Origin: UBA8516 sp035457865
Lineage (GTDB): Archaea; Thermoproteota; Nitrososphaeria; Nitrososphaerales; Nitrosopumilaceae
Assembly (NCBI GenBank): GCA_035457865.1
Contig: DATIAR010000003.1
Coordinates: 1-26,850, forward strand
DNA: 26,850 nucleotides
Reading direction: 5' to 3'
Shown here: one piece after another, positions 7,143 to 15,600 of the stretch
How the letters are laid out: each line of letters opens with the position of its first letter
Numbering within the stretch: position 1 is the stretch's first letter
The notes under the pieces: model-generated
Told to the model about the DNA's origin: nothing
The model's input: the letters and a program-made list of their open reading frames with translations, nothing else
The model's database searches: none
Position numbers and translations under genes: made by a program

Positions 7143-7736
7143 ATGAAACTTTCAAATGCATTTTCAAACACGCTAATTTCTAATAGGAAGTCTATAATCA
7201 ACTTAATTTCTATTCTTGTAGTATTAGGAACTGTTGTTGAGCTATTAGCTGGCATATGGGATGCAACATCACACCTTATGCGTGAACCTGAGCTATTTTG
7301 GACAATTCAACATATTGCAGTGTATACAGGTGTTGGAATGATTACATTCTCTGCAATTTTAAGTTCGCTTATTTTGAACATAAACTCACAAAATTCATCA
7401 ATTAAAAAAGGTCTAAAAATTATCATTATAGGAACATCATTACAAATTATTGCAGGTTATGCAGATTCGATCTCACATGAAACTTATGGTGTGGATGGCT
7501 TAGTAACTATTTCACACCTTGTGCTTGAAACAGGTTTATTATTGAGCGCGATAGGTGGATTTCTCTTGTTGTCAAATGATACCAAAACACGACGGAAGAT
7601 AATCATAAAACTCGCTATACTTTCTATACTTCTTTCGTCAACATGGCTTGGTTTCAATTTTATTTTACTTTTTGCCCCTGTTGCATTATGCCTACCAGTC
7701 TATGAAGCGTTCTCTTCTGGCTGTGCAGTGCTTTGA
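7143..7736 (+). CDS. Multi-pass membrane protein with an internal duplication of a D..SH..H unit
   Basis: 197 residues from ATG 7143 (an in-frame TTG lies one codon upstream). About five transmembrane segments. Two stretches of 30 residues, at roughly 34-63 and 102-131, align without gaps and share the pattern AGxxDxxSHx(12)Hx(4)TG. This gives D40, H44, H57 and D108, H112, H125, 68 residues apart. Paired Asp/His at membrane boundaries suggest metal or haem binding, but I do not recognise a named family. The 3-prime end overlaps the convergent gene by 37 bp. The C-terminus (from about residue 183) is short, with two Cys residues. Function unknown; the membrane call is secure. Confidence 0.65.
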   Translation: MKLSNAFSNTLISNRKSIINLISILVVLGTVVELLAGIWDATSHLMREPELFWTIQHIAVYTGVGMITFSAILSSLILNINSQNSSIKKGLKIIIIGTSLQIIAGYADSISHETYGVDGLVTISHLVLETGLLLSAIGGFLLLSNDTKTRRKIIIKLAILSILLSSTWLGFNFILLFAPVALCLPVYEAFSSGCAVL

Positions 7737-8200
7737 CTGCTCAATTTTTTGTATCCTGAGAATATGAGAAATCCCGCTCCAAAAAACGAAATAAGTACAG
7801 GAATTAGAAGCTCATACGCTTTCGTATCGCCAAAATCTGCCTGAATTTTTACAGATCCTTCTGAAATATTTGTTATTTCCATAGTATATCTTCCACTATG
7901 TGAAAACTTGAAATAATTCACTGACATCTTTGTTGCTATTTTTTTATCTGCAATCACATTCCCATTAGAATCTGATATCTGTACAAATAGAATATGCTTT
8001 GAATAGTTTGGAATTGTAAGTATGTAAAACCCAATTCCATTTTTATTCAAATCTAATTCTAAGCTAGTAGACTCTTTTGATTCTAAATTAGTACTGAAGG
8101 ATGTTTTTTCACTACTTGAAAACACAATTGCTATCCATATTGAAGCAATAATTATCAAAAATACCCCAATTTTAAAAGGCGAATAAATCTTCATACTCAT
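7700..8200 (-). CDS. Membrane-anchored extracytoplasmic beta-rich protein, unknown function
   Basis: 166 residues from ATG 8200 (ATG 8194 is equally possible). The longer open frame upstream runs through the tRNA-Arg gene and is not real coding sequence. An N-terminal hydrophobic segment (GVFLIIIASIWIAIVF) acts as signal or anchor. Then come about 95 residues of alternating hydrophobic/polar strands (FYILTIPNYSK, ILFVQISDSNGNVIADKK, GRYTMEITNISEGSVKIQADF), which resemble a small beta-sandwich. A second transmembrane segment (LLIPVLISFFGAGFLIF) and a short polar tail follow. The topology implies a domain displayed outside the cell between two membrane anchors. Its end overlaps the end of the opposite gene by 37 bp. 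Confidence 0.55.
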   Translation of the reverse strand: MSMKIYSPFKIGVFLIIIASIWIAIVFSSSEKTSFSTNLESKESTSLELDLNKNGIGFYILTIPNYSKHILFVQISDSNGNVIADKKIATKMSVNYFKFSHSGRYTMEITNISEGSVKIQADFGDTKAYELLIPVLISFFGAGFLIFSGYKKLSSQSTAQPEENAS

Positions 8201-8261
8201 AGTATTTTTTACTGTCTTAAATTCAAAACTATGTAATCTATGAAAGCTAGAACAATCAAAA

Positions 8262-8336
8262 AGGGCCCGGAGGGATTCGAACCCTCGACCTGGTGGTCCG
8301 AAGCCACCCGCACTATCCTGGCTATGCAACGGGTCC
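8262..8336 (-). tRNA. tRNA-Arg (anticodon UCG)
   Basis: Cloverleaf read on the minus strand: acceptor GGACCCG/CGGGCCC, U8, D-stem GCAT/GTGC with G18G19, anticodon stem GGTGG/CCACC with loop CTTCGGA (anticodon TCG), T-stem GAGGG/CCCTC with loop TTCGAAT, discriminator T, no encoded CCA. Five T residues at and after the 3-prime end could stop transcription. Position 3 is A opposite C70, so the acceptor stem has one A-C mismatch as written. A TATA-like element (8360-8368) lies about 28 bp upstream. Confidence 0.9.
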
Positions 8337-8346
8337 GATCAAGTAA

Positions 8347-8368
8347 GAATTTAACGGGGCTAAATATC
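8347..8368. promoter_or_regulatory. Overlapping divergent promoters of tRNA-Arg(UCG) and the aminotransferase
   Basis: Two TATA-like elements face opposite ways within 22 bp: gaatttaac (8347-8355), about 29 nt before the plus-strand TTG at 8380, and ctaaatatc (8360-8368), about 28 nt before the tRNA 5-prime end at 8336 on the minus strand. Each lies inside the other promoter's initiation region, so the two are probably not used at the same moment. By-eye call. Confidence 0.35.
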
Positions 8369-8379
8369 TGTCTAGATAA

Positions 8380-9552
8380 TTGAAAATATCAAAAAGAGTT
8401 GCAGGTGTGGAATATGCTATACGTGATATTGCACTAGTGGCAAGAAAACTGGAAAAAGAAGGTCAGAGGATAACGTATCTTAACATTGGTGATCCTGTAC
8501 AGTACGGATTTCAACCTCCAGAAAATGTCAAAGACGCATTCATTAACGCTGTTAAAGCAGGACAGAATTATTATGCTGCATCGGAAGGATTACCAGAACT
8601 TAGGAATGCGATTGCACAAAAAGAAAAAGCAAAAGGTCTTTCTGTTTCAGAAGATGACATCATAGTAACAAACGGAGTCTCAGAAGGACTTGAGATGTTG
8701 ATGGCGTCAATAGTAGAAGCTGGCGATGAAGTTCTGATTCCAGGCCCATATTATCCACCATATGCTTCATATGTCAGATTATTTGGAGGGGTTCCAATAG
8801 AATTTTCAGTGGATCTAAGCAACTCCACACCAGATCTTGACGACATAAAATCAAAAATCACCGCAAAAACTGTAGCTATATGTCTCATCAGTCCAAACAA
8901 TCCGACGGGTGCAGTCTTTAATGAAAAATCATTAAGAGATCTAGTAAACATTGCAGTTGAACATGATCTATACATAATCTGTGATGAAATATATGATCAG
9001 ATAGTTTTTGATGAAAAGTTTGTTGGAATAGGTAGAGTCAGTGGTGATTCTCCTGTCATACTAGTAAATGGTTTTTCAAAGGTACATCTTATGTCTGGAT
9101 GGCGAATTGGTTATATCGCATTTAACGCATCAAAAAGACTTGAGCTCCTTCGTGAAAACATACCAAAGCTTGCCAGAGTTAGAATTGCATCCAATTTACC
9201 AGTTCAACACGCTGCATTGGAATCACTTGTTGGTCCGCAAAATTATATTTCAGAATTTGTTTCTCAATTAAAAAAGAGAAGAGATTATGTAATAAAAAGA
9301 CTAAATGCGATGAATGGACTTAGCTGCTCAGTTCCAAAGGGTGCTTTCTATGCATTCCCTAAGATCAAGAGTACAAAATATTCATCTGATAAAGAATTTG
9401 TTATAGATCTTTTAAAATCAAAAGGTATCTTGACTGTACATGGTTCAGGTTTTGGAACCCAATACGGCAGTGGGCATTTTAGGATGGTCTTTTTACCTGA
9501 AATTAGTGTATTAGAACCAGCGCTTGACAAAATTGAAGAATTTATGGCTTAA
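8380..9552 (+). CDS. PLP-dependent class I/II aminotransferase (aspartate/alanine aminotransferase-like)
   Basis: 390 residues, full length for fold-type I aminotransferases. Motifs: substrate-side LNIGDP at 34-39, YYAASEGLPELR at 64-75, SPNNPTG with the cofactor Asn 174, CDEIYD with Asp 202 and Tyr 205, GFSKVHLMSGWRIGY with the PLP Schiff-base Lys 234 and the carboxylate-binding Arg 242. It transfers an amino group between an amino acid and a 2-oxoacid in the cytoplasm; alanine, aspartate or an aromatic amino acid are all possible donors. Start TTG at 8380, the only plausible start before the conserved N-terminal helix. Its stop codon overlaps the convergent split-barrel gene by 4 bp. Confidence 0.88.
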   Translation: MKISKRVAGVEYAIRDIALVARKLEKEGQRITYLNIGDPVQYGFQPPENVKDAFINAVKAGQNYYAASEGLPELRNAIAQKEKAKGLSVSEDDIIVTNGVSEGLEMLMASIVEAGDEVLIPGPYYPPYASYVRLFGGVPIEFSVDLSNSTPDLDDIKSKITAKTVAICLISPNNPTGAVFNEKSLRDLVNIAVEHDLYIICDEIYDQIVFDEKFVGIGRVSGDSPVILVNGFSKVHLMSGWRIGYIAFNASKRLELLRENIPKLARVRIASNLPVQHAALESLVGPQNYISEFVSQLKKRRDYVIKRLNAMNGLSCSVPKGAFYAFPKIKSTKYSSDKEFVIDLLKSKGILTVHGSGFGTQYGSGHFRMVFLPEISVLEPALDKIEEFMA

Positions 9553-9944
9553 AACTCCCAAACTGTGATTTTTCTAGGTGTAATCTTTATGATACAATCT
9601 GTCTGGGCAAGAAGTTCTTGCGCAGAATTATTGTTCAAACTACTAAAGTATCTTAATAAAATCTTCTTGGTCATACTTGAAACGATTTTCTTATTAAAAA
9701 TTAACTTGGCAACTCCTCTTCCCATCACTCCAAATATTGGTGAACGGATTCCTGCATCCACGCAAAAACTAACTTTAGGATTTTTCTTTACATTCTTTGC
9801 TTTCTTTGTAGAAGTGTTAGTTCCAACATAAAAAATACCGTCTTTGTACAAATACCATACAGGAACAATATGCGGCATGCCTCTATTGTCTATAGTGGCG
9901 AGTCTTAGGATCTTCTGGGATTTTAAAAATTTATCTTGTCTCAT
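9549..9944 (-). CDS. Split-barrel FMN/F420-binding protein (pyridoxamine-phosphate oxidase-like)
   Basis: 131 residues. The pattern LATIDNRGMPHIVPVWYLYKDG near the N-terminus, then YVGTNTSTKKAKNVKKNPKVSFCVD, is typical of small split-barrel flavin/F420 enzymes (PNPOx-like and F420-dependent oxidoreductase families). The substrate is unknown. Its start lies 14 bp inside the upstream membrane-protein gene, and an F420:NADP oxidoreductase gene lies just before that on the same strand. This co-orientation makes F420 a reasonable cofactor guess over FMN (inference). ATG start. Confidence 0.75.
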   Translation of the reverse strand: MRQDKFLKSQKILRLATIDNRGMPHIVPVWYLYKDGIFYVGTNTSTKKAKNVKKNPKVSFCVDAGIRSPIFGVMGRGVAKLIFNKKIVSSMTKKILLRYFSSLNNNSAQELLAQTDCIIKITPRKITVWEF

Positions 9945-10164
9945 CTATCGTCTTCCTAAATCCTAGATATAACAAAAAACCACCAAAGAAAATCATTCCT
10001 GCAGATATCTTTTCATTTGTAATTTCATTAGATATGAAAAAGTCCCATACAAATTCTGGTCCCCAGATAAGCAAATTTCGGAAAATTACTATAGCGGCAA
10101 CTACAATAAACAGAACACCCATAGCAGTAAACCAATTACGCCCACGGCGATTGATCATTTTCAT
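9931..10164 (-). CDS. Small two-helix membrane protein, unknown function
   Basis: 77 residues with a basic N-terminus (INRRGRNW) and two hydrophobic segments at about 14-34 and 54-69, separated by an acidic loop. No catalytic motif is visible. The last 14 bp overlap the start of the split-barrel gene in another frame, indicating translational coupling, and the upstream F420:NADP oxidoreductase gene ends 25 bp before its start. The three genes probably form one minus-strand operon. An ATG two codons downstream is an alternative start. Confidence 0.6.
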   Translation of the reverse strand: MKMINRRGRNWFTAMGVLFIVVAAIVIFRNLLIWGPEFVWDFFISNEITNEKISAGMIFFGGFLLYLGFRKTIDETR

Positions 10165-10189
10165 GTTGTCATTCTGAATTTTGTAGATT

Positions 10190-10861
10190 TTAAACTATTT
10201 TTATTCCTGGATTCTTCATCTTGTTTTTTATCATTGCGTTCAAAAGTATCGGTGTTGCAACCTCCGCTAAATATGAAAGTGAGCCAGGACCAAGAATGAG
10301 CGGTCTTAGATTCTTCATTTCTTTAACTAATTCGCTGACTATTTCAATTGCTTTTTGATCATCCCCGCAGATGAATATGTCAGAATCCAAGACAAGATTA
10401 GGATCTACTAGTTTTTTTTCTGACACTGTATGAAATGCAGCAACAAGCTTTGTTTTATCCTTCATGTGTTTTTGTACCATTTCAAAAGCAGAGGGTTTTT
10501 TTTCAATAAAAGAAATGAATTCAAACCCTGAATTGGTTTTTGTCATAGGCACTATTGGAGAAATCACAATACAATTGTTATTTGTGTTAGAAAGTATGGC
10601 AGGACAAGTTGAATCTATGTTTTCATATGGGATTGATAAAACCAAAACGTCACTTTCTTTAGCTATGGAAACATTATCGTTTCCCGTTATCTTACCTTTT
10701 ACAGAACCATAAAGTTCAGTGGCATTTTTTGTGTATTCAAGAGCTGACTGAGCTGCCTTTATTGCATCTCGCGAGCCAATCAAAATATCATGGTTTACAC
10801 ACCATCTTAAGGCAAAACCTTTTCCCATTCCACCCGTTCCACCTATAATTCCTATTTTCAT
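10190..10861 (-). CDS. npdG: F420:NADP oxidoreductase (NADPH-dependent F420 reductase)
   Basis: 223 residues, the size of archaeal Fno/NpdG enzymes, which pass hydride between coenzyme F420 and NADP. It begins directly with the Rossmann strand MKIGIIGGTGGMGKG (GGTGGMG at 7-13). The strand-2 IGSRD at 28-32 supplies Ser/Arg that fit NADP(H) rather than NAD. VLVLSIPYENI and the C-terminal GPGSLSYLAEVATPILLNAM are also typical. There is no extra C-terminal domain. ATG start at 10861, 54 bp from the divergent histidine phosphatase. The following two minus-strand genes are close enough to be cotranscribed. Confidence 0.85.
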   Translation of the reverse strand: MKIGIIGGTGGMGKGFALRWCVNHDILIGSRDAIKAAQSALEYTKNATELYGSVKGKITGNDNVSIAKESDVLVLSIPYENIDSTCPAILSNTNNNCIVISPIVPMTKTNSGFEFISFIEKKPSAFEMVQKHMKDKTKLVAAFHTVSEKKLVDPNLVLDSDIFICGDDQKAIEIVSELVKEMKNLRPLILGPGSLSYLAEVATPILLNAMIKNKMKNPGIKIV

Positions 10862-10915
10862 AAAACAAACGCTGGTAATGTTATTATTATCTCTTCTTTA
10901 AAATCAGAAATATTC

Positions 10916-11536
10916 TTGTCTTTGATAATTTTTCTACGTCATGCGCAAGCAAAGAATAATGTGAAACGAATTCTCGCTGGACGTAAAGAGGGTTTTCCAC
11001 TCACACAAACAGGTCTTCAACAAGCAGAAAAGATTGCTAAATTCTTAAAACCTCTCGAAATCTCAGCTATTTATTCCAGTCCTATTGAAAGAGCATTAAG
11101 CACCGCTAAATTGGCTGCAAAAAGCCTTAATTTAGATATTAAAACCGATTCTAGACTGACAGAGATTGAAATGGGAATGTTTTCAGGCATGTTTTATGAA
11201 GACATGTTTGCTAAATATGGTAACGTGTTTCTAAAATTCTATCAAGATAACCCAATCATTGAGCAGAATGGAGTAGAACCATTTTCCAATGTTAAAAAAA
11301 GAGTATTAGATATAGTAAACTATTGTTCAAAAGAACACAAAGGACAAAATGTCTTACTTGTAACACATATGGATCCGATAAAAGCTATGATTTCTACAAT
11401 TTTACATCTAAAACCAGAATCCCTATACGAACTAATAATACGAAATGCCTCTCTTACAATATTAAAAAAAGAACAAAACAACTATTCATTGGCCGCTATA
11501 AATTCAATGGATATAGAAAGATATGTTCAGGATTAA
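10916..11536 (+). CDS. Histidine phosphatase superfamily protein (phosphoglycerate mutase-like)
   Basis: 206 residues. The catalytic pocket is complete: FLRHAQ with Arg 8 and the phospho-acceptor His 9, Arg 59 in IYSSPIERALSTA, the acid Glu 83 in LTEIEMG, and the second His 151 in LLVTHMDP. Family members dephosphorylate small molecules (for example alpha-ribazole phosphate in cobamide assembly) or act as mutases; the sequence does not tell which. Thaumarchaea make cobalamin, so a CobC-like role is possible but unproven. Start is TTG at 10916 (TTG at 10922 also possible), with a TATA-like ctttaaaa around 10896-10903. Confidence 0.82.
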   Translation: MSLIIFLRHAQAKNNVKRILAGRKEGFPLTQTGLQQAEKIAKFLKPLEISAIYSSPIERALSTAKLAAKSLNLDIKTDSRLTEIEMGMFSGMFYEDMFAKYGNVFLKFYQDNPIIEQNGVEPFSNVKKRVLDIVNYCSKEHKGQNVLLVTHMDPIKAMISTILHLKPESLYELIIRNASLTILKKEQNNYSLAAINSMDIERYVQD

Positions 11537-11585
11537 TCTGCACCACTTTCTTTACCAGAACCAATATCTATAGGAGATTACCATC

Positions 11586-12584
11586 ATGATTGAATTGAAA
11601 AAAAAAGCAATACTATTATTTCTTTTAATATTATCAATTAATTTATCTGTTGCAGATGCAGAATCTCTTCAACTATTTACTGATAACAAGGTGTATTCTG
11701 ATGGACAACCATTACTTGTTTATGGAAAAGCACTTCCTAATGATGGTTTGATTATCAGATTGTTTGCTCCAGATGGTACAATTGCAAAATTTGATCAAAT
11801 TGCAGCTGACGAAAAAGGCGAATTTCTGCACATATTAATTAATTGGCCTAGTCCCTCTACCACATTTCCCTATGGGACATACACTGTAGAAGTAATCTCT
11901 AATAAAGAAGTAGGATTCTCACAAAAAGTCGACGTAAAATTTGCTCCATCATCTGAGCTTGTTGAAGTTCCAATACAAAGAACTGTAAACACACTCGTTT
12001 TTGCACCACTGACAGCAGCCGTAAATGCTCCTATTAGAATATTTGTACAAACTACTAGTGATGGAGCATTAGTAGCCGGTTCTCCTGAAAAACTTTTAGG
12101 AACATCACATGTCCATTTGCCAACAGGCGAAGTCACAAGTTTGGCCATTTCTTTTAAAACACTTCATCAGGGAATCTATTATGCCGATTATACTCCAACT
12201 CAGGAAGGAACATACGTATTTCACATAGTTTCGTTCAATCAAGGAACAGTGTCTCATGGTTCCGCTGCAACTGTTGTTTTAAAACAGGACATAGAAGGGA
12301 TATCTAATCAAATTTTACAACTAAACTCTATACTCCATTCTACATCTGAAGAATTAAACAAACTAAAAAATGAAACCAAAGAATTTGGGTCAACACTTGA
12401 AAAAAGCCAAGTCTCTCTAGTCGAAACTAATAAAAACATCGATAATAGCGTTAAATTAATTTCTGGTTCAGTAAAGAACATAGAAGAAGCATCTGGACAA
12501 TTTAATTCGTTGTTTCTACCAATTGTGGCATTAATCGCAGTGATCATTGCTTTACAAATAACAATTCTTGCTAGACGAAGATAG
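11586..12584 (+). CDS. Secreted, C-terminally anchored beta-sandwich protein
   Basis: 332 residues. An N-terminal signal peptide (basic KKK, hydrophobic run, cleavage probably after VADA near residue 25) is followed by two strand-rich regions at about 27-120 and 130-230. The first (DNKVYSDGQPLLVYGKALP, then RLFAPDGTIAKF) resembles Ig-like/macroglobulin-type modules. Residues about 235-300 are a Ser/Asn/Lys-rich coiled-coil candidate, then a transmembrane anchor at about 306-328 and a basic RRR tail that would stay in the cytoplasm. The protein is thus displayed on the cell surface. It lies 16 bp upstream of a surface subtilase with the same topology, so the two may form a complex (inference). 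Confidence 0.65.
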   Translation: MIELKKKAILLFLLILSINLSVADAESLQLFTDNKVYSDGQPLLVYGKALPNDGLIIRLFAPDGTIAKFDQIAADEKGEFLHILINWPSPSTTFPYGTYTVEVISNKEVGFSQKVDVKFAPSSELVEVPIQRTVNTLVFAPLTAAVNAPIRIFVQTTSDGALVAGSPEKLLGTSHVHLPTGEVTSLAISFKTLHQGIYYADYTPTQEGTYVFHIVSFNQGTVSHGSAATVVLKQDIEGISNQILQLNSILHSTSEELNKLKNETKEFGSTLEKSQVSLVETNKNIDNSVKLISGSVKNIEEASGQFNSLFLPIVALIAVIIALQITILARRR

Positions 12585-12600
12585 CTATAATAGACAAAGA

Positions 12601-15600
12601 ATGGATTTCTGTACCATGCCAAAATTGGCATTTTTTTTAATTCTCATATTGCTAGTATCAGCGTTTGCAAAGATCTCCTATGGATTCTATGACGTCGATC
12701 TAGCACAATCGCCACCTCAATTGAATCTTGAAAATTCAGATATTATCAAAATATCTTCTCCTGTTGTTACAAATCAAATCAAGAGATACATTGTCTTTGG
12801 CTCTGGTTCTATTTCGGATGTTAGATCAACTGCAGAAAATCTAGTATATGGAATAAGTTCTGAAAAAGGATTTTTTTCAGTTGGAACCTTCTATCTAAAC
12901 GATGTATCTAATCTTCAATCAAAAGGATACAAAGTAATTGAAGATTTTCAACTAGAGTTTGATTCTATTCCACAATCACAAGACAATAATACTGTATTAG
13001 AAGCATCAAGAATTGGTCCTATTACAGGTTCTGATGAAGTTTTTAGAAAATATGGTTACGACGGTAAGGGAATAACAATAGGTATAGTAGATACAGGAAC
13101 CGATTTTTCAAATCCTGATATTCAAGAATCGCTTGCACGTGACCATAACAATCATCCTATAATGGTTGATGCAGATGGACAAGGTCTAGTTCTGACAAAT
13201 GCCACGTTTATTGCAAACATAAATGCTAAAGGTGTGATCGCAAATTATACAAAACCAATTCCAAAAAATATCACTTCTTCAGTATATGTAAATTCAGATG
13301 GAGTGTTTCTAAATCTTGCAAAAAAGGGTAACGGTACTTCGGTTTTAGTCTTTAACTCACTCTTTCCCAGCGGCGGAGCGCCAGTTCTTAATGGTACAAT
13401 ATCAAACGATATGAAAATTGGCAAAAATAATAGAGATTATCTTGTTTCAAAAAGTGGAATATACCACCTGGGTGTAATTTATCAAGGGACGTTACAAGGC
13501 ACATTTGCACGATTACAGCTTGTTCCAGTACTTGTTTTGGATTCTAAAATTGCAGGTATCTATGATACTGTGGTACCTGACATGTCTACCTCTTGGATTG
13601 ATTTCACCCGTTTTGAAGTAAAAGATAGCAAACCTACAAAATATGATTTTGATTTTACTGATGAAAATCCAATTACTTTGGGGAATGGGAAAGAATTTTT
13701 CTTATATGATTCTGACAAGGATGGTAAGTTTGATTATAGTACAGGAACTTTAGGTGCCCGAGTACTCGATATTTATGGTGTTATAAAAAAACCATCTCTT
13801 ATTGAACCAAAAATCCGTGCAACAAATGGTACATTGTTATTTCCAATTGATCCAGAAGGAAATTACTTTGGCGTGATGTATGATTTTCTAGGTCATGGTA
13901 CATCAAGTGCTGCATCTATAACATCGAAAGGAATTGAAAAATATGATATTTATGGTAATTCAACGAAATATTCGCTAAAAGGAGTAGCACCTGGAGCAAA
14001 AATTGTTCCCATAAAAGCATTATGGTTTGGTGATGCAGTATACGCTTGGTTATGGGCATCCGGCTTTCATCAGGAAAATAATCATTGGATATTTGAAGGA
14101 ACACCTAGAGTTGATATAATATCAAACAGTTGGGGAATTTCTAATTTTCCAACTTTGCAGTCAGTACCCGGTCTTGATGTTTTGTCACTTATTCTGAGTT
14201 CTCTTACTGTCCCAGGTTCTATTGATGAGAATTACCCTGGAGTACTCATTGTTAGCAGTGCTGGAAATGCAGGCCATGGATATGGAACTATGGGATTACC
14301 AAATGTAGCCCCATTCGGTATTAGTGTAGGAGCAACAACTAACAATGTCTATGTTGGATACGGATCATTTAAGAATCAACCAAGATTTGGAAATACTACA
14401 ACGTCATCAAATGAAGTAGCAGATTTTTCAAGTAAAGGTCCTGGAATAATAGGAGATCCAAAACCAGATCTGATGAGTATTGGTGCATATAGCTTTACAC
14501 CTTCAACTATTACAAAAAAGATCAAAAACGCAACCGATCCATTTACAATGTTTGGAGGAACAAGTATGGCAGGACCACTTGTTTCTGGCTCTGCTGCAAT
14601 ACTGATGGAAAGTATGAAACAACAAAACAAAGAATATGATCCATTCAAACTCAAAAATATTTTAATGTCAACTGCCACTGATCTAGAAAATGATCCATTC
14701 ACGCAAGGAACGGGAATTGTAAATGTAGAAAATGCAGTAAACTTTGTCAAAGGAAAAAGCAGTACCTTTATTGTATACAACAATGCCTCATATATTAACA
14801 TAAAAAAAATTCTTGACGTTCCAATGAAGACAACAAATTCATCCACTTTCGGAATAGAAAATTTTCGTTTAAACGATACATCCATTCCTATGACTCCTTG
14901 GTTTGGTGGTAGACTCTATCCTAACGAGAGAACTTTTGCAACCTTTACTATAGAAAATCCAACAAACAGAACTCTTGACATATCAATAAAGCCGCAAATT
15001 CTAGAACTTGTTAAACAATATAAATACAACAATACAACTGAAGTCAGATTACAAGATCCGCTCCTAAATAAATCAGGTACATTCAGACCTAATTACATTC
15101 CTCTTGAAAATATCGTAAAAGAAAAAGATATGAAAGCATTCTTTGATAAAAAGAAACCAATACCAAACGATGCATCATTAATGATCATAAATGTGAATTT
15201 TCCATTTGATAATTTCATGAATAAAACTGAAAAGATCTACGCTAACGACATGAAGATTTCGTCAGTATATCTATATGATTGGCATGACAAAAATAATGAT
15301 ACCAAAGTAACATATGACGAACTGGGTATGATAAACCGTGGTGGATCGTGGGGAACAGTACAAGAGGTAAGAATTGCGGAACCAAATTCAAAATTCAAAA
15401 ATATTCCGTTAATCGGTATATATCCGGTACCAACTAAATATTCATACTGGATTGGTGATACAAAGAAAAATTCTACATCCATGGATTATACAATTACAAC
15501 CAGCTTTTACAAAAAGGAAAACTGGGAATCTGTCTGGGTAAACTATGATCATATCGAAGTACAACCAAATAGTTCATCTGATCTTGTTGTAACACTTATC

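Noticed and set aside
8201..8329. Extension of the minus-strand membrane protein upstream to base 8329.
   Set aside because: The extra codons run through the tRNA-Arg(UCG) gene; ATG 8200 directly precedes the natural signal/anchor segment.
11323..11589. An 88-codon plus-strand frame overlapping the end of the histidine phosphatase.
   Set aside because: It is out of frame with a complete phosphatase and its translation has no family features.
12568..12600. TTG at 12568 as start of the subtilase.
   Set aside because: It would overlap the previous gene by 17 bp and place 16 polar residues before the signal peptide; ATG 12601 or 12616 fits better.
14376..14885. A 169-codon minus-strand frame inside the subtilase gene.
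   Set aside because: It lies opposite the catalytic Ser region, has no start signals, and has composition expected from the complementary strand.
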